DNA from: Pseudomonas sp. B21-028
GTDB lineage: Bacteria; Pseudomonadota; Gammaproteobacteria; Pseudomonadales; Pseudomonadaceae
Assembly (NCBI RefSeq): GCF_024749045.1
Contig: NZ_CP087184.1
Span: 2,232,001-2,296,000 of the forward strand
Reading direction: 5' to 3'
DNA: 64,000 nt
Below the pieces are notes generated by a model. It did no database searches and was not told the origin of the DNA. It saw only the letters and a program-made list of their open reading frames with translations. The position numbers and the translations under genes were made by a program. This document shows positions 19,325-30,524 of the stretch, one piece after another (within the stretch, counting starts at the first letter, position 1; each line of letters starts with the position of its first letter).

Positions 19325-21322
19325 ATGACTGCCGAACACCCGACTGACTTGGCGTACAACCCGAATCTACCGCTGTCCCACGCCTTGTTGTTGCCACGTA
19401 TTGCAATTGAAAACACCATGCCGGTGATTGATGGCGGGCAGTTCGCCGCCAAGGCCGTGGCGGGGCAGAACGTCACGGTGACCAGCAAGGTCTTCACCGA
19501 TGGCCATGACAAGCTGGCCGTGCGAATCCGCTGGCGTGCACTGAACGATGAGTTGTGGAACAGCGAGGTCATGACCGACCTGGGCAATAATGGCTGGCGG
19601 GGCCAGTTCCATGTGCCCGACCAGGGTCGTTATGTATTCTGCATCGAGGCCTGGTTCGACCAGTACGCGAGCTTCTGCTACGAACTGGAAAAGAAATACG
19701 GCGCCGGCGTCCCCATCAGCCTGGAATTGCAGGAAGGGCGCAACCATGTGCTACAGGCCGCCGAGCGCAGCGATGGCGAGTTGAGCGAACAACTGGCGGC
19801 GTTGCACCACGAGCTTTCGGGGTTGTTGCCGGCCGAGCAGGTGGCCTTGTTCCTTGCACCGCACAGTGCCGACCTGATGTCCCTTGCCGATCACCGGCCT
19901 TACCTGAGCATCAGTCCCGAATATCCACTGGACGTGGAGCGCGAACGGGCCGAGTTCGCCAGTTGGTATGAGTTGTTTCCCCGTTCGATCACCGATGATC
20001 CCAGCCGCCATGGTACGTTCAACGACGTGCATTCGCGCCTGGCGATGATCCAGGACATGGGCTTCGACGTCCTGTATTTCCCGCCGATTCATCCCATCGG
20101 CCGCAGCTTTCGAAAAGGCCCGAACAATTCCCTAACCGCCGGTCCCGACGATCCGGGCAGCCCGTATGCCATCGGCAGCGAAGAAGGTGGGCATGAGGCC
20201 ATCCATCCGCAATTGGGCACCCGGGAAGACTTCCGCCGCCTGGTAGCGGCTGCCGAGGCCCATGGCCTGGAGATCGCCCTCGATTTCGCCATCCAGTGTT
20301 CCCAGGACCACCCCTGGCTCAAGCAGCATCCGGGCTGGTTCAGTTGGCGGCCGGACGGCACGATCAAATACGCGGAAAACCCGCCGAAGAAATACCAGGA
20401 CATCGTCAATGTCGACTTCTACGCGGCGGAGGCGATTCCCAGCCTGTGGACCGAACTGCGGGACGTTGTGCTGGGCTGGGTCAACGAAGGCGTGAAGATG
20501 TTCCGCGTCGACAACCCCCACACCAAGCCGCTGCCGTTCTGGCAGTGGCTGATCGCCGATGTGCGGGCCCGGCATCCGGAGGTGATCTTCCTCGCCGAGG
20601 CCTTTACCACGCCGGCGATGATGGCCCGGTTGGGCAAGGTCGGTTATTCCCAGAGCTACACCTATTTCACTTGGCGCAACACCAAGGCCGAGCTGGCGAC
20701 CTACTTCAGCGAGCTCAACGAGTCGCCGTGGCGCGAGTGCTATCGACCGAATTTCTTCGTCAACACCCCTGACATCAACCCGGCCTTTCTCCATGAGTCG
20801 GGACGCGCGGGTTTTCTGATCCGCGCAGCGCTGGCGACCATGGGTTCGGGCTTGTGGGGGATGTATTCGGGCTTCGAACTCTGCGAGTCGGCACCGGTGC
20901 CGGGCAAGGAGGAATACCTCGATTCGGAGAAATACGAAATCCGCCCGAGGGACTTCACCGCACCGGGCAACATCATTGCCGAAATCGCCCAGCTCAACCG
21001 CATCCGCCGCCAGAACCCGGCGCTGCAGACCCATCTGGGCCTGAAAATCTACAACGCCTGGAACGACAACATTCTGTTTTTCGGCAAGCGCACACCTGAC
21101 GGCAGCAACTTCGTCCTGGTGGCGGTCAGCCTCGATCCGCACACCCCCCAGGAAGCCAATTTCGAGTTGCCGTTGTGGGAGATGGGCTTGCCGGACGATG
21201 CCCAGACCCAGGGCGAGGACTTGATGAGCGGGCACCGCTGGACCTGGTATGGCAAGTACCAGTTCATGCGCATCGACCCGGGGTATCAACCGTTCGGGAT
21301 CTGGCGGATCAGCACAACTTGA
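19325..21322 (+). CDS. glgE: Maltose-1-phosphate maltosyltransferase GlgE
   Basis: Transfers maltosyl units from maltose-1-phosphate to alpha-1,4-glucan. 665 residues, full length. N-terminal beta domain to about residue 110 and a GH13_3 barrel from about residue 210 (FNDVHSRLAMIQDMGFDVLY). Nucleophile Asp396 lies in FRVDNPHTKP and acid/base Glu425 in IFLAEAFTTP. AAAGGAG precedes the start. First gene of glgE-treS/mak-glgB; the products form the pathway that turns trehalose into branched glucan. Confidence 0.97.
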   Translation: MTAEHPTDLAYNPNLPLSHALLLPRIAIENTMPVIDGGQFAAKAVAGQNVTVTSKVFTDGHDKLAVRIRWRALNDELWNSEVMTDLGNNGWRGQFHVPDQGRYVFCIEAWFDQYASFCYELEKKYGAGVPISLELQEGRNHVLQAAERSDGELSEQLAALHHELSGLLPAEQVALFLAPHSADLMSLADHRPYLSISPEYPLDVERERAEFASWYELFPRSITDDPSRHGTFNDVHSRLAMIQDMGFDVLYFPPIHPIGRSFRKGPNNSLTAGPDDPGSPYAIGSEEGGHEAIHPQLGTREDFRRLVAAAEAHGLEIALDFAIQCSQDHPWLKQHPGWFSWRPDGTIKYAENPPKKYQDIVNVDFYAAEAIPSLWTELRDVVLGWVNEGVKMFRVDNPHTKPLPFWQWLIADVRARHPEVIFLAEAFTTPAMMARLGKVGYSQSYTYFTWRNTKAELATYFSELNESPWRECYRPNFFVNTPDINPAFLHESGRAGFLIRAALATMGSGLWGMYSGFELCESAPVPGKEEYLDSEKYEIRPRDFTAPGNIIAEIAQLNRIRRQNPALQTHLGLKIYNAWNDNILFFGKRTPDGSNFVLVAVSLDPHTPQEANFELPLWEMGLPDDAQTQGEDLMSGHRWTWYGKYQFMRIDPGYQPFGIWRISTT

Positions 21323-21342
21323 GGCCTGAGGTGAAGGGATTT

Positions 21343-21549
21343 CTGTGGCGAGGGGATTTATCTGTGGTGAGGGGATTTATCTGTGGCGAGGGGATTCATC
21401 CCCGCTGGGCTGCGAAGCAGCCCCAAAAAAAAGCCACTCAGTCCACAGGACACGGCGGTGCGATTTAGGAGGGGGCTGCTCCGCAGCCCAGCGGGGATAA
21501 ATCCCCTCGCCACAGATAGTCCCCTTGCCAGATAAATCCCTGGCCACAG
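21343..21549. repeat. Type B repeat with three tandem 19-bp left-arm units
   Basis: The left arm is present as three head-to-tail 19-bp units at 21343, 21362 and 21381 (CTGTGGYGAGGGGATTYAT). Then come the inner arms, a complete right arm and a degenerate extra right-arm piece (ATAAATCCCTGGCCACA). It sits inside the glgE-treS gap, where it may reduce read-through. Confidence 0.88.
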
Positions 21550-21603
21550 AGACACCATGAGCCCATGCCCCAGCGGTCTTATTGAATTCATCAGGAGTTG
21601 CAA

Positions 21604-24600
21604 ATGGCGAAGAAACCGCGGTCAGCCACGTTCATCAAGGACCCGCTCTGGTACAAGGATGCGGTGATCTATCAGGTACACGTCAAATCCTATTTCGACT
21701 CCAACAACGACGGTATCGGCGATTTTCCCGGTCTGATCGCCAAGCTCGACTACATCGCCGACCTGGGCGTCAACACCATCTGGCTGCTGCCGTTCTATCC
21801 ATCGCCCCGGCGCGACGACGGTTATGACATTGCCGAATACCGTGGCGTCAGTCCTGACTACGGCACCATGGCCGATGCACGACGCTTCATCGCCGAAGCC
21901 CACAAGCGCAACCTGCGGGTCATCACCGAGCTGGTCATCAACCACACCTCCGACCAGCACCCGTGGTTCCAGCGGGCACGCAAGGCCAAGCGCGGTTCGA
22001 AGGCGAGGGATTTCTACGTCTGGTCCGACGACGACCACAAGTACGACGGCACCCGGATCATTTTCCTCGACACCGAAAAGTCCAACTGGACCTGGGACCC
22101 GGTGGCCGGCCAATACTTCTGGCACCGCTTCTATTCCCACCAGCCCGACCTCAACTTCGACAACCCGCAGGTCATCAAGGCCGTGCTGTCGGTGATGCGT
22201 TACTGGCTGGACATGGGCATCGACGGCCTGCGCCTGGACGCGATCCCGTACCTGATCGAGCGCGATGGCACCAACAACGAAAACCTGCCCGAGACCCATG
22301 ATGTCCTCAAGCTGATCCGCGCCGAGATCGACGCCAACTACCCCGACCGCATGCTGCTGGCCGAAGCCAACCAATGGCCTGAAGACACCCAACTGTACTT
22401 CGGCGATGTCGATGCCAAGGGCCTGAACGGTGACGAATGCCACATGGCGTTCCACTTTCCGCTGATGCCGCGCATGTACATGGCGCTGGCCCAGGAAGAC
22501 CGCTTTCCCATCACCGACATCCTGCGCCAGACGCCCGAGATCCCGGCCAATTGCCAATGGGCGATTTTCCTGCGCAACCATGATGAGCTGACCCTGGAGA
22601 TGGTCACCGACAAGGAGCGCGATTACCTGTGGAACTACTACGCGGCCGACCGTCGGGCGCGCATCAACCTGGGCATCCGTCGACGCCTGGCGCCGCTGGT
22701 GGAGCGTGACCGGCGTCGGGTGGAGCTGCTCAACAGCCTGCTGCTGTCGATGCCCGGCACGCCGACCTTGTACTACGGTGACGAAATCGGCATGGGCGAC
22801 AACATCTATCTGGGGGACCGCGACGGGGTGCGCACGCCGATGCAGTGGTCCATCGACCGCAACGGCGGTTTTTCCCGGGCCGACCCGGCCAGCCTGGTGC
22901 TGCCACCGATCATGGACCCGCAGTACGGCTATCAATCGGTGAACGTCGAGACCCAGGCCGGCGACCCGCATTCGTTGCTCAACTGGACCCGGCGGATGCT
23001 GGCGGTGCGCAAGCAGTCCAAGGCCTTCGGTCGTGGGACCCTGAAAATGCTGTCGCCGAACAACCGGCGGATCCTGGCCTATACCCGCGAATACACCGGG
23101 CCGGATGGCAAGCATGAAATCATCCTCTGCGTGGCTAACGTGTCCCGCAGCGCCCAGGCCGCCGAGCTGGACCTGTCGGCCTACGCGGGCATGGTGCCGG
23201 TGGAGATGCTGGGGGGTAATGCCTTCCCGCCCATCGGCCAGCTGAATTTCCTCCTGACCCTGGCGCCTTATGGCTTCTACTGGTTCGCCCTGGCGGCGGA
23301 AAACCAGATGCCGAGCTGGCACGTGGAGCCGGCCCAGAGCCTGCCGGACTTCACCACCCTGGTCTTGAAAAAACGCCTGGAAGAATTGCTCGAAGCGCCC
23401 TCGCGCACCACCCTTGAGCAAACCATCCTGCCGAGCTGGCTGCAGAACCGGCGCTGGTTCGCCGGCAAGGACAGCGCCATCGAGAAGGTCGACATCGTTT
23501 ATGGCGTGCGCTTCGGCGATCCGCAGCACCCGGTGCTGCTCAGCGAAATTGATGTCACCAGCGGCGGCCAGACGCTGCGTTATCAACTGCCCTTCGGTCT
23601 GCTGGCCGAGGACCAGGTCGGCGCGGCGCTGCCACAACAACTGGCGTTGTCCCGGGTACGCCGGGTGCGTCAGGTGGGGTTGATCACCGATGCGTTCGCC
23701 TTGGAAAGCTTCATCCGGGCCGTGCTGACCAGCATGCAGGCGGCCACGGTGCTGCCGTACGCCGATGGCGAGTTGCGTTTCGAACCTACCGAGGGACTGG
23801 CGGCGCTGAACCTGGGCGCCGAGCCGGAGGTGCGTTACCTGTCCGCAGAGCAGTCCAACAGTTCGGTGGTGGTGGGCGGCAGCCTGGTGCTCAAACTGAT
23901 CCGCAAGGTCGCTTCCGGCGTGCACCCGGAACTGGAAATGAGCGCCTACCTGACTGCCGCGGGCTTCAGCAATATCTCGCCGCTGCTGGGTTCGGTGATC
24001 CGCCGCGATGCCGAGGGCGAGGATGCGCTGCTGATGATCGCCCAAGGCTACCTGAGCAACCAGGGCGACGCCTGGGAATGGACCCAGAACAACCTCGAGC
24101 GGGCCTTGCGTGATGAGCTGGCCGATGCGGTGTCCGAGCAGGAACAGCATTACAACGCCTTGGGTGAACTGAAGGATTTCGCCGGCATGCTCGGCCAGCG
24201 CCTGGGCGAAATGCACCAGGTGCTGGCACAAGCCACCGACAACCCGGACTTCACCCCGCAGAAAACCACGGCCAAGGACGCCCAGGCCATCGGCCGGGAC
24301 GTGGCCGCCCAGGTGGAAAATGCCTTGCGTCTGCTCAAGCAGCACCAGAGCCAATTGAACCCGGCGGACCAAGCCATGGTCGCACGCTTGCTGGAGCAGA
24401 AAAAAACCGTCCTGGCCCACGTCCAGGAGTTGGCCGGCAAGGCCGCCGGTGGTTTGCGCATCCGGGTCCATGGCGACCTGCATCTGGGGCAGGTGCTGGT
24501 GATCAAGGGCGACGCCTATCTGATCGACTTCGAAGGCGAGCCGGCTCGGCCGTTGCATGAGCGCAGGGGCAAGCACAGCCCGTACAAGGATGTCAGCGGT

Positions 24601-24936
24601 GTGCTGCGCTCCTTCGATTACGCGGCAGCCATGGCGATTCACTTGCACACCGTCGATAGCACGGCGGATGCCGACGCGGCGCGGCAGCGGGTCGCCGATC
24701 GCTATTTGAGCGAAGCCCGACAGGCATTTGTGCAGGCATATCGACTGGCGGCAGCTAGTCTTGCCCATGAGTGGAAGGATGCTGAAGGCGAAGACGCCGC
24801 GCTGGCGTTGTTCGGCCTGGAGAAGGCGGCCTATGAAGTGGCCTATGAAGCCGAGAATCGCCCCGCCTGGCTGCCCGTGCCGTTGCACGGCCTGTACGGG
24901 TTATTGAGTGGGCTTGAACCCTTTTCCGATTTTTAG
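21604..24936 (+). CDS. treS: Trehalose synthase fused to maltokinase
   Basis: 1110-residue fusion. Residues 1 to about 550 are a GH13 trehalose synthase that interconverts trehalose and maltose, with nucleophile Asp212 in LRLDAIPYL and Glu254 in LLAEANQWP. From about residue 570 ([20 protein letters not shown]) the protein is a maltokinase, with the aminoglycoside-kinase-like loop H956-G-D958-L-H-L-G-Q and [11 protein letters not shown]. The fusion makes maltose-1-phosphate for GlgE. ATG 21604 with GGAG eight bases upstream is used; TTG 21598 is also in frame. The TAG stop is 11 bases before glgB. Confidence 0.97.
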   Translation: MAKKPRSATFIKDPLWYKDAVIYQVHVKSYFDSNNDGIGDFPGLIAKLDYIADLGVNTIWLLPFYPSPRRDDGYDIAEYRGVSPDYGTMADARRFIAEAHKRNLRVITELVINHTSDQHPWFQRARKAKRGSKARDFYVWSDDDHKYDGTRIIFLDTEKSNWTWDPVAGQYFWHRFYSHQPDLNFDNPQVIKAVLSVMRYWLDMGIDGLRLDAIPYLIERDGTNNENLPETHDVLKLIRAEIDANYPDRMLLAEANQWPEDTQLYFGDVDAKGLNGDECHMAFHFPLMPRMYMALAQEDRFPITDILRQTPEIPANCQWAIFLRNHDELTLEMVTDKERDYLWNYYAADRRARINLGIRRRLAPLVERDRRRVELLNSLLLSMPGTPTLYYGDEIGMGDNIYLGDRDGVRTPMQWSIDRNGGFSRADPASLVLPPIMDPQYGYQSVNVETQAGDPHSLLNWTRRMLAVRKQSKAFGRGTLKMLSPNNRRILAYTREYTGPDGKHEIILCVANVSRSAQAAELDLSAYAGMVPVEMLGGNAFPPIGQLNFLLTLAPYGFYWFALAAENQMPSWHVEPAQSLPDFTTLVLKKRLEELLEAPSRTTLEQTILPSWLQNRRWFAGKDSAIEKVDIVYGVRFGDPQHPVLLSEIDVTSGGQTLRYQLPFGLLAEDQVGAALPQQLALSRVRRVRQVGLITDAFALESFIRAVLTSMQAATVLPYADGELRFEPTEGLAALNLGAEPEVRYLSAEQSNSSVVVGGSLVLKLIRKVASGVHPELEMSAYLTAAGFSNISPLLGSVIRRDAEGEDALLMIAQGYLSNQGDAWEWTQNNLERALRDELADAVSEQEQHYNALGELKDFAGMLGQRLGEMHQVLAQATDNPDFTPQKTTAKDAQAIGRDVAAQVENALRLLKQHQSQLNPADQAMVARLLEQKKTVLAHVQELAGKAAGGLRIRVHGDLHLGQVLVIKGDAYLIDFEGEPARPLHERRGKHSPYKDVSGVLRSFDYAAAMAIHLHTVDSTADADAARQRVADRYLSEARQAFVQAYRLAAASLAHEWKDAEGEDAALALFGLEKAAYEVAYEAENRPAWLPVPLHGLYGLLSGLEPFSDF

Positions 24937-24947
24937 TGGAGAGCATC

Positions 24948-27182
24948 ATGAGCGTCTCGAACAAGGAACCACAGGGACAGGCCAAAGAGTCTTTGCTGCC
25001 GTCCCCCCGTGATATCGACGCGCTGGTGCGTGCCGAACATCACGATCCGTTTTCCATCCTGGGGCCCCATGGCGACGGCGCCGGCGGCCAGTTCATCCGG
25101 GCGTACCTGCCCGGTGCACTGAGCGTGCACGTGATCGCCCGTGACGGTGGCGAGGAGCTGGGCGAGCTGCAGCTGGGCGATACGCCGGGGCTGTTCTTCG
25201 GCCATTTCGACCATGCCCAGCCCTATCTGCTGCGCACCCGCTGGGCAGGTGGCGAGCAGGTGGCCGAAGACCCCTACAGCTTCGGGCCGTTGCTGGGGGA
25301 AATGGATCTCTACCTGTTTGCCGAAGGTAATCATCGCGATCTCAGTTCCTGCCTGGGGGCGCAACTGACCACCGTCGATGGTGTCGACGGCGTGCGGTTC
25401 GCCGTCTGGGCGCCGAATGCCCGACGGGTGTCGGTGGTCGGTGACTTCAACGTCTGGGACGGACGCCGGCATCCGATGCGCATCCGTTATCCATCGGGCG
25501 TTTGGGAGCTGTTTATCCCACGCTTGGGGGCTGGAGAAGCCTATAAGTATGAAGTCCTCGGTGCCCACGGCATCCTGCCGCTCAAGGCCGACCCGGTAGC
25601 ATTGGCCAGCCAGATGCCCCCGGACACCGCGTCGAAAGTCGCTTCACCGCTGAAAATCGAATGGCAGGACGGTGAATGGATGCAGCACCGTCGCGAACGC
25701 CAGGTCCCCAGTGCGCCGTTGTCGATCTACGAACTGCACGCCGGTTCCTGGCAATGCGAAATCGACGAGGCCGGGGAAGTGTCCCGGCAATACAACTGGC
25801 ATGAACTGGCCGAGCGGCTGATTCCCTACGTCAAGGAACTGGGCTTCACCCACATCGAGTTGATGCCGATCATGGAGCACCCGTTCGGCGGCTCGTGGGG
25901 TTACCAGCCGCTGTCGCAGTTCGCGCCGACGGCACGCTTCGGTTCGCCCGACGATTTTGCCGCCTTCGTCAACGCCTGCCACCAGGCCGATATCGGCGTG
26001 ATTCTCGACTGGGTGCCGGCGCATTTCCCCACCGATACCCATGGTCTGGCCCAGTTCGACGGCACGGCGCTGTACGAGTACGGCAACCCGCTGGAAGGCT
26101 TCCACCAGGACTGGGATACCCTGATCTACAACCTGGGACGCACCGAGGTCCACGGCTTCATGCTGGCTTCGGCCCTGCACTGGTTGAAGCATTTCCATGT
26201 CGACGGCCTGCGTGTGGATGCCGTGGCGTCGATGTTGTATCGCGACTATTCGCGCAAGGCCGGGGAGTGGGTGCCCAACCGTCACGGTGGGCGCGAGAAC
26301 CTGGAGGCCATCGACTTCCTCCGGCACCTCAACGATGTGGTCGCCCTGGAAGCCCCGGGCGCGCTGGTCATCGCCGAAGAGTCCACCGCCTGGCCTGGCG
26401 TCAGCCAGAGCACGCAACAGGGCGGCCTGGGCTTCGCCTACAAATGGAACATGGGCTGGATGCACGATTCGCTGCATTACATCCAGCAGGACCCGGTGTA
26501 CCGCGCCCATCATCACAACGAACTGAGTTTTGGCCTGGTGTATGCCTGGTCCGAGCGGTTCGTCCTGCCGATTTCCCATGACGAAGTGGTCCATGGCAAA
26601 CGCTCGCTGATCGACAAGATGCCCGGCGACCGCTGGCAGAAGTTTGCCAACCTGCGCGCCTACCTCAGTTTCATGTGGGGCCATCCGGGCAAGAAGTTGT
26701 TGTTCATGGGCTGTGAGTTCGGCCAGTGGCGCGAGTGGAACCATGACCAGCAATTGGATTGGTACCTGACGCAATACGCCGAGCACCGTGGGGTGCAGAA
26801 GCTGGTGAGCGACCTGAACCGGCTCTATCGCGAGGAGCCCGCGCTGCACGATCAGGATGACGCGCCCCAAGGGTTCCAGTGGTTGATCGGCGACGACGCA
26901 CTGAACAGCGTCTATGCCTGGCTGCGCTGGAGCAAGGAGGGCAGGCCTGTGCTGGTGGTGGCCAACTTCACGCCGGTGCCACGCGAGGCCTATCGCGTTG
27001 GCGTGCCTTTCGCCGGGCGTTGGGTGGAATTGCTCAACAGCGACGCCGACACCTATGCCGGGTCCAACTACGGCAACGGCGGCGGAGCCTCCACCGAGCC
27101 AGTGCCCAGCCATGGTCAGGCGTTGTCCCTTGAACTCAACCTGCCGCCGTTGGCGGTGTTGATCCTGCGGCCGGAGGGGTAG
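24948..27182 (+). CDS. glgB: 1,4-alpha-glucan branching enzyme
   Basis: Introduces alpha-1,6 branches into the glucan made by GlgE. 744 residues: an N-terminal N1 domain, a CBM48 ([20 protein letters not shown]), and a GH13 barrel with nucleophile Asp424 in [11 protein letters not shown] and acid/base Glu477 in VIAEES. The C-terminal beta domain ends [16 protein letters not shown] 24948 follows TGGAGAG and is close to the treS stop, so translation is probably coupled. Last gene of the operon; a type B repeat follows. Confidence 0.97.
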   Translation: MSVSNKEPQGQAKESLLPSPRDIDALVRAEHHDPFSILGPHGDGAGGQFIRAYLPGALSVHVIARDGGEELGELQLGDTPGLFFGHFDHAQPYLLRTRWAGGEQVAEDPYSFGPLLGEMDLYLFAEGNHRDLSSCLGAQLTTVDGVDGVRFAVWAPNARRVSVVGDFNVWDGRRHPMRIRYPSGVWELFIPRLGAGEAYKYEVLGAHGILPLKADPVALASQMPPDTASKVASPLKIEWQDGEWMQHRRERQVPSAPLSIYELHAGSWQCEIDEAGEVSRQYNWHELAERLIPYVKELGFTHIELMPIMEHPFGGSWGYQPLSQFAPTARFGSPDDFAAFVNACHQADIGVILDWVPAHFPTDTHGLAQFDGTALYEYGNPLEGFHQDWDTLIYNLGRTEVHGFMLASALHWLKHFHVDGLRVDAVASMLYRDYSRKAGEWVPNRHGGRENLEAIDFLRHLNDVVALEAPGALVIAEESTAWPGVSQSTQQGGLGFAYKWNMGWMHDSLHYIQQDPVYRAHHHNELSFGLVYAWSERFVLPISHDEVVHGKRSLIDKMPGDRWQKFANLRAYLSFMWGHPGKKLLFMGCEFGQWREWNHDQQLDWYLTQYAEHRGVQKLVSDLNRLYREEPALHDQDDAPQGFQWLIGDDALNSVYAWLRWSKEGRPVLVVANFTPVPREAYRVGVPFAGRWVELLNSDADTYAGSNYGNGGGASTEPVPSHGQALSLELNLPPLAVLILRPEG

Positions 27183-27201
27183 CTCTCTAGGCGAATGATC
27201 A

Positions 27202-27350
27202 TTGTGGCGAGGGAGATCTATCTGTGGCGAGGGGATTTATCCCCGCTCGGTTGCGCAGCGACCGCAAAAGAGGGGCTGCTGCGCAGCCCAGCGGGGATAA
27301 ATCCCCTCGCCACAATAAATCCCTCGCCACAGATAGGTCCTTTCGCCACA
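27202..27350. repeat. Type B repeat with duplicated outer arms on both sides
   Basis: The left arm is doubled (27202 and 27222). The right arm appears three times in decay (TAAATCCCCTCGCCACA, ATAAATCCCTCGCCACA, ATAGGTCCTTTCGCCACA). Lies between convergent glgB and gudD. Confidence 0.88.
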
Positions 27351-27371
27351 AGAGCGGTGTCGTTCTGAAGA

Positions 27372-28715
27372 TCAGCGCACGAGACACGGCTGCTTGTTGT
27401 TGAACGTCCAGCCCGGAATCAGGTACTGCATCGCCACCGCATCGTCCCGCGCCCCGAGCCCCATGCCTTTGTACAGCTCATGGGCCTTGGCAAGTTGATC
27501 CATGTCCAGCTCGATCCCCAGCCCCGGCTTCTTCGGCACCTGTACGCAGCCACCCTGGATCTGCAAGGGCGCCTTGGTCAGTCGTTGACCGTCCTGCCAG
27601 ATCCAGTGAGTGTCGATGGCCGTGATGTCACCCGGTGCGGCGGCGGCCACATGGGTGAACATCGCCAGGGAAATATCGAAGTGATTGTTGGAGTGCGAAC
27701 CCCAGGTCAGCCCCCACTCATTGCACATCTGCGCCACCCGCACCGAACCCTGCATGGTCCAGAAATGCGGATCGGCCAAAGGGATGTCCACTGACTGCAA
27801 GGTGATTGCGTGGCCCATCTCGCGCCAGTCGGTGGCGATCATGTTCGTGGCGGTCTTCAGGCCCGTGGCACGGCGAAACTCAGCCATGACCTCGCGGCCC
27901 GAATAACCGTTCTCGGCGCCGCATGGGTCTTCGGCATAGGCCAGTACCCGGTGCTGGTCACGGCACAGGCGGATGGCTTCCTTGAGCGACCAGGCCCCGT
28001 TCGGGTCCAGGGTGATGCGCGCCTGGGGGAAGCGTTCGGCCAGGGCGGTGACCGCTTCGATCTCTTCGTCGCCCTTGAGCACGCCGCCCTTGAGCTTGAA
28101 GTCCTGGAAGCCGTAGCGCGCATGGGCGGCTTCGGCGAGGCGCACCACGGCGGCGGCGTCCAGGGCTTTCTCGTGGCGTACGCGGAACCAGTCGTTGTCG
28201 GCATCCGGCTCGCTGCGATAGGGCAGGTCGGTTTGCTGGCGATCACCAACGTAGAACAGATAACCCAACATCTTCACTTCATCGCGCTGCTGGCCTTCGC
28301 CGAGCAGGGCGGCGACCGGTACGTCCAGGTGCTGGCCGAGCAGGTCCAGCAAGGCCGCTTCCAGGCCGGTGACCGCATGGATGGTGATGCGCAGGTCGAA
28401 GGTCTGCAGGCCGCGGCCACCGGCATCGCGGTCGGCGAACGCCTGGCGAACGCTGTTGAGGATCTTCTGGTAGGTGCCGATGGGGTTGCCGACCACCAGC
28501 GCCCGGGCGTCCTCGAGGGTCTGGCGAATGCGTTCGCCGCCGGGCACTTCGCCGACGCCGGTGCGGCCGGCGTTGTCCTTGAGAATGACGACATTGCGGG
28601 TGAAGAACGGACCGTGGGCGCCGCTGAGGTTCAGCAGCATGCCGTCATGGCCGGCCACGGGCACGATCTGCATGCTGGTGATGATCGGAGCTTTGCTGGC
28701 TTCTTGTGAATTCAT
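27372..28715 (-). CDS. gudD: Glucarate dehydratase
   Basis: Enolase-superfamily enzyme converting D-glucarate (and L-idarate) to 5-keto-4-deoxyglucarate. About 447 residues. The base motif KLKGG lies in [10 protein letters not shown], the metal site in ITLDPNGAW, and the His-Asn motif in [14 protein letters not shown]. Met 28715 is preceded by AAGGA. It is downstream of the truncated gudP and divergent from a FadR-type regulator. The next pathway enzyme (KDG dehydratase) is not in the window. Confidence 0.96.
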   Translation of the reverse strand: MNSQEASKAPIITSMQIVPVAGHDGMLLNLSGAHGPFFTRNVVILKDNAGRTGVGEVPGGERIRQTLEDARALVVGNPIGTYQKILNSVRQAFADRDAGGRGLQTFDLRITIHAVTGLEAALLDLLGQHLDVPVAALLGEGQQRDEVKMLGYLFYVGDRQQTDLPYRSEPDADNDWFRVRHEKALDAAAVVRLAEAAHARYGFQDFKLKGGVLKGDEEIEAVTALAERFPQARITLDPNGAWSLKEAIRLCRDQHRVLAYAEDPCGAENGYSGREVMAEFRRATGLKTATNMIATDWREMGHAITLQSVDIPLADPHFWTMQGSVRVAQMCNEWGLTWGSHSNNHFDISLAMFTHVAAAAPGDITAIDTHWIWQDGQRLTKAPLQIQGGCVQVPKKPGLGIELDMDQLAKAHELYKGMGLGARDDAVAMQYLIPGWTFNNKQPCLVR

Positions 28716-28743
28716 TGTGCTTATCCTTGAACGAATCGAATGA

Positions 28744-28941
28744 TCAGACGTGGCTGGCCGCCGCACCGATGCCCAGGTCGTGCACCATACCGGTACGCAC
28801 GAAGCCGATGTTCACACGATCGATGTAGTTGACGATAAACATGATGACGAACAGCGGCAGGATGTGGCGCTTGACCCTGGACATGGCCGACGACAGCACC
28901 GGATCCGCGTCGGCATTCGCCCTGAGGCTGGATGTGTTCAC
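28744..28941 (-). pseudogene. gudP: Truncated glucarate/galactarate MFS permease (gudP remnant)
   Basis: The frame starts at GTG 28941 (GGGAGA nine bases upstream) and encodes 65 residues. It includes VKRHILPLFVIMFIVNYIDR and [18 protein letters not shown], the N-terminus and first helix of the ACS/GudP family, then stops at ASHV. Intact members have about 430-455 residues, so some 85% is missing. The stop lies 29 bases before gudD, the usual place for the gudP end, which suggests an internal deletion rather than loss of the operon. The remnant cannot transport. Confidence 0.85.
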
Positions 28942-29276
28942 TGGTTTTTTCTCCCACTCATTGTTTTTATGCGGGGCATCGAGCAAGAATCGATGTTGAT
29001 AGACATCATACAACTTGATTTTTTTCGATGACAAGTTGTTTTTGCTGATGTTTGTGAGAGGTTATGCTGCTTTTTATGCGGTATTCTTGGGGTTGCAGGG
29101 ATTTTATAAGAGTTTTTTGAAATTTTGGCATGTGTGTAGAGGAGGGCTAAGCTGTGCCGGTAATCAGGAAAATCTCAATATTTGATGTGTTGTCATACAA
29201 GTTTAAGGGGTCACGGTGACCGCTTCCAAGCCCGCTGGTGATAGGATCAGCAGCCTGTCTTTGAGGAACCCCGGCG
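28942..29276. promoter_or_regulatory. Divergent gudP-gudD / regulator control region
   Basis: 335 bp of AT-rich DNA with no gene. It contains TTGTCATACAA at 29190-29200, an inverted TTGT/ACAA pair, and a weaker related ATCATACAA near 29004-29014. FadR/FCD regulators commonly bind TTGT-N3-ACAA type sites, so these are candidate operators for the adjacent regulator. Confidence 0.5.
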
Positions 29277-29987
29277 ATGCAAGACACCGATGCGACCCAG
29301 CGCAAACGTACCCACAACCTGGCCCATGATCTGGTGGCGAAGCTGAGCCAGAGCATCCTGCTGGGGCAGTTGAAACCGGGGCAGAAGCTGCCCTCGGAAG
29401 GCGCCATCGTGCTGGAGCATGGCGTCAGCCGCACGGTGGTGCGCGAGGCGATCTCCAAGTTGCAGGCTTCGGGGCTGGTGGAAACGCGCCATGGCATCGG
29501 TACCTTTGTACTGGAGCAGACCGGCGAGCCGGGGTTGCGCCTCAATGTCGATACCGCGGCAGGGGTGCGGGGTATCCTGGAACTGCGCCTGGGTCTGGAA
29601 ACCCAGGCGGCGGCCCTGGCGGCCCAGCGCCGCAGTGAATACCACTTGGAGCAGATGCGTCAGGCACTGGATGACTACCAATGCTTGCTCAGCAGCAACG
29701 ACAGCTGCGTCGAAGCCGACCGGCGCTTCCATCTGCTCATCGCCGAGGCCACGGGCAACACCTGTTTTGTCGAAGTCATGCAGCACCTGGGCAGCGCGAT
29801 GATCCCCAGGACCCGGGTAAACGTGGCCGAAAGAGGGCAGGTTGACCTGGGGAAACTGGCGCAGTTGGCCAATCTCGAACACGAAGCCATCTTCAACGCC
29901 ATCAAACGCCAGGACCCGGACGCCGCCCGCGCCGCCATGTGGCTGCATCTGACCAACAGCCGTGACCGGTTTGGCGCGGGGGCCTGA
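29277..29987 (+). CDS. FadR-subfamily GntR regulator (FCD domain)
   Basis: 236 residues: a GntR winged helix at about 15-80 (KLPSEGAIVLEHGVSRTVVREAIS is the recognition region) and an FCD ligand domain at 90-225 with metal-type histidines (RRFHLLIAEATGN and NLEHEAIFNAI). Divergent from the gud genes, so probably a repressor relieved by glucarate or galactarate. Followed directly by a REPIN array. Start ATG 29277 has TGAGGAA upstream. Confidence 0.92.
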   Translation: MQDTDATQRKRTHNLAHDLVAKLSQSILLGQLKPGQKLPSEGAIVLEHGVSRTVVREAISKLQASGLVETRHGIGTFVLEQTGEPGLRLNVDTAAGVRGILELRLGLETQAAALAAQRRSEYHLEQMRQALDDYQCLLSSNDSCVEADRRFHLLIAEATGNTCFVEVMQHLGSAMIPRTRVNVAERGQVDLGKLAQLANLEHEAIFNAIKRQDPDAARAAMWLHLTNSRDRFGAGA

Positions 29988-29994
29988 TCGGCCG

Positions 29995-30490
29995 CTATCG
30001 CGAGCAAGCTTTGCTCCCACCGGAAAGCTGCGTGGTCACAACAGTCCATTCACCTGAACATCGTGGGAGCAAGGCTTGCCCGCGATAGCGCCATTGGATT
30101 CAACATCATCTTTACTGACCCACCGCCATCGCGAGCAAGCTTTGCTCCCACCGGAAAGCTGCGTGGTCACAACAGTCCATTCACCTGAACATCGTGGGAG
30201 CAAGGCTTGCCCGCGATAGCGCCATTGGATTCAACATCATCTTTACTGACCCGCCGCCATTGCGAGCAAGCTTTGCTCCCACCGGAAAGCTGCGTGGTCA
30301 CAACAGTCCATTCACCACTGAATATCGTGGGAGCAAGGCTTGCCCGCGATAGCGCCATTGGATTCAACATCATCTTTACTGACCCACCGCCATCGCGAGC
30401 AGGCTCGCTCCCACAATAGGTCTTCAGTGAGCACGCATTCTGTGACCGGCGCAGATCCCTTGTGGGGGCGAGCCTGCTCGCGATAGCGTC
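29995..30490. repeat. Tandem array of type A REPINs, three 131-133 bp units
   Basis: Units begin at 29997, 30128 and 30259 (131-bp spacing; the third is 133 bp). Each carries CGCGAGCAAGCTTTGCTCCC, a 35-bp spacer (GAAAGCTGCGTGGTCACAAC...), GTGGGAGCAAGGCTTGCCCG and a second spacer. A fourth, more typical REPIN (AGGCTCGCTCCCAC at 30392 and a G-rich copy at 30462) ends the array. Units are nearly identical, so duplication is recent. It occupies most of the 634-bp gap before atoB. Confidence 0.9.
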
Positions 30491-30524
30491 CTCACAACCA
30501 ACACCACCCCGACAGTCGGCAGGC

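Noticed and set aside
21622..24888. Long open frame (about 1088 codons) opposite treS
   Set aside because: It mirrors the treS codons on the other strand, as do similar long frames opposite ccoG (16241-17890) and topB (42392-44323). In GC-rich genes the antisense frame stays open by chance; no ribosome site or family motif.
29995..30490. Possible CRISPR-like repeats
   Set aside because: The spacers between the REP arms are identical in all units, which marks tandem duplication, not acquired spacers.
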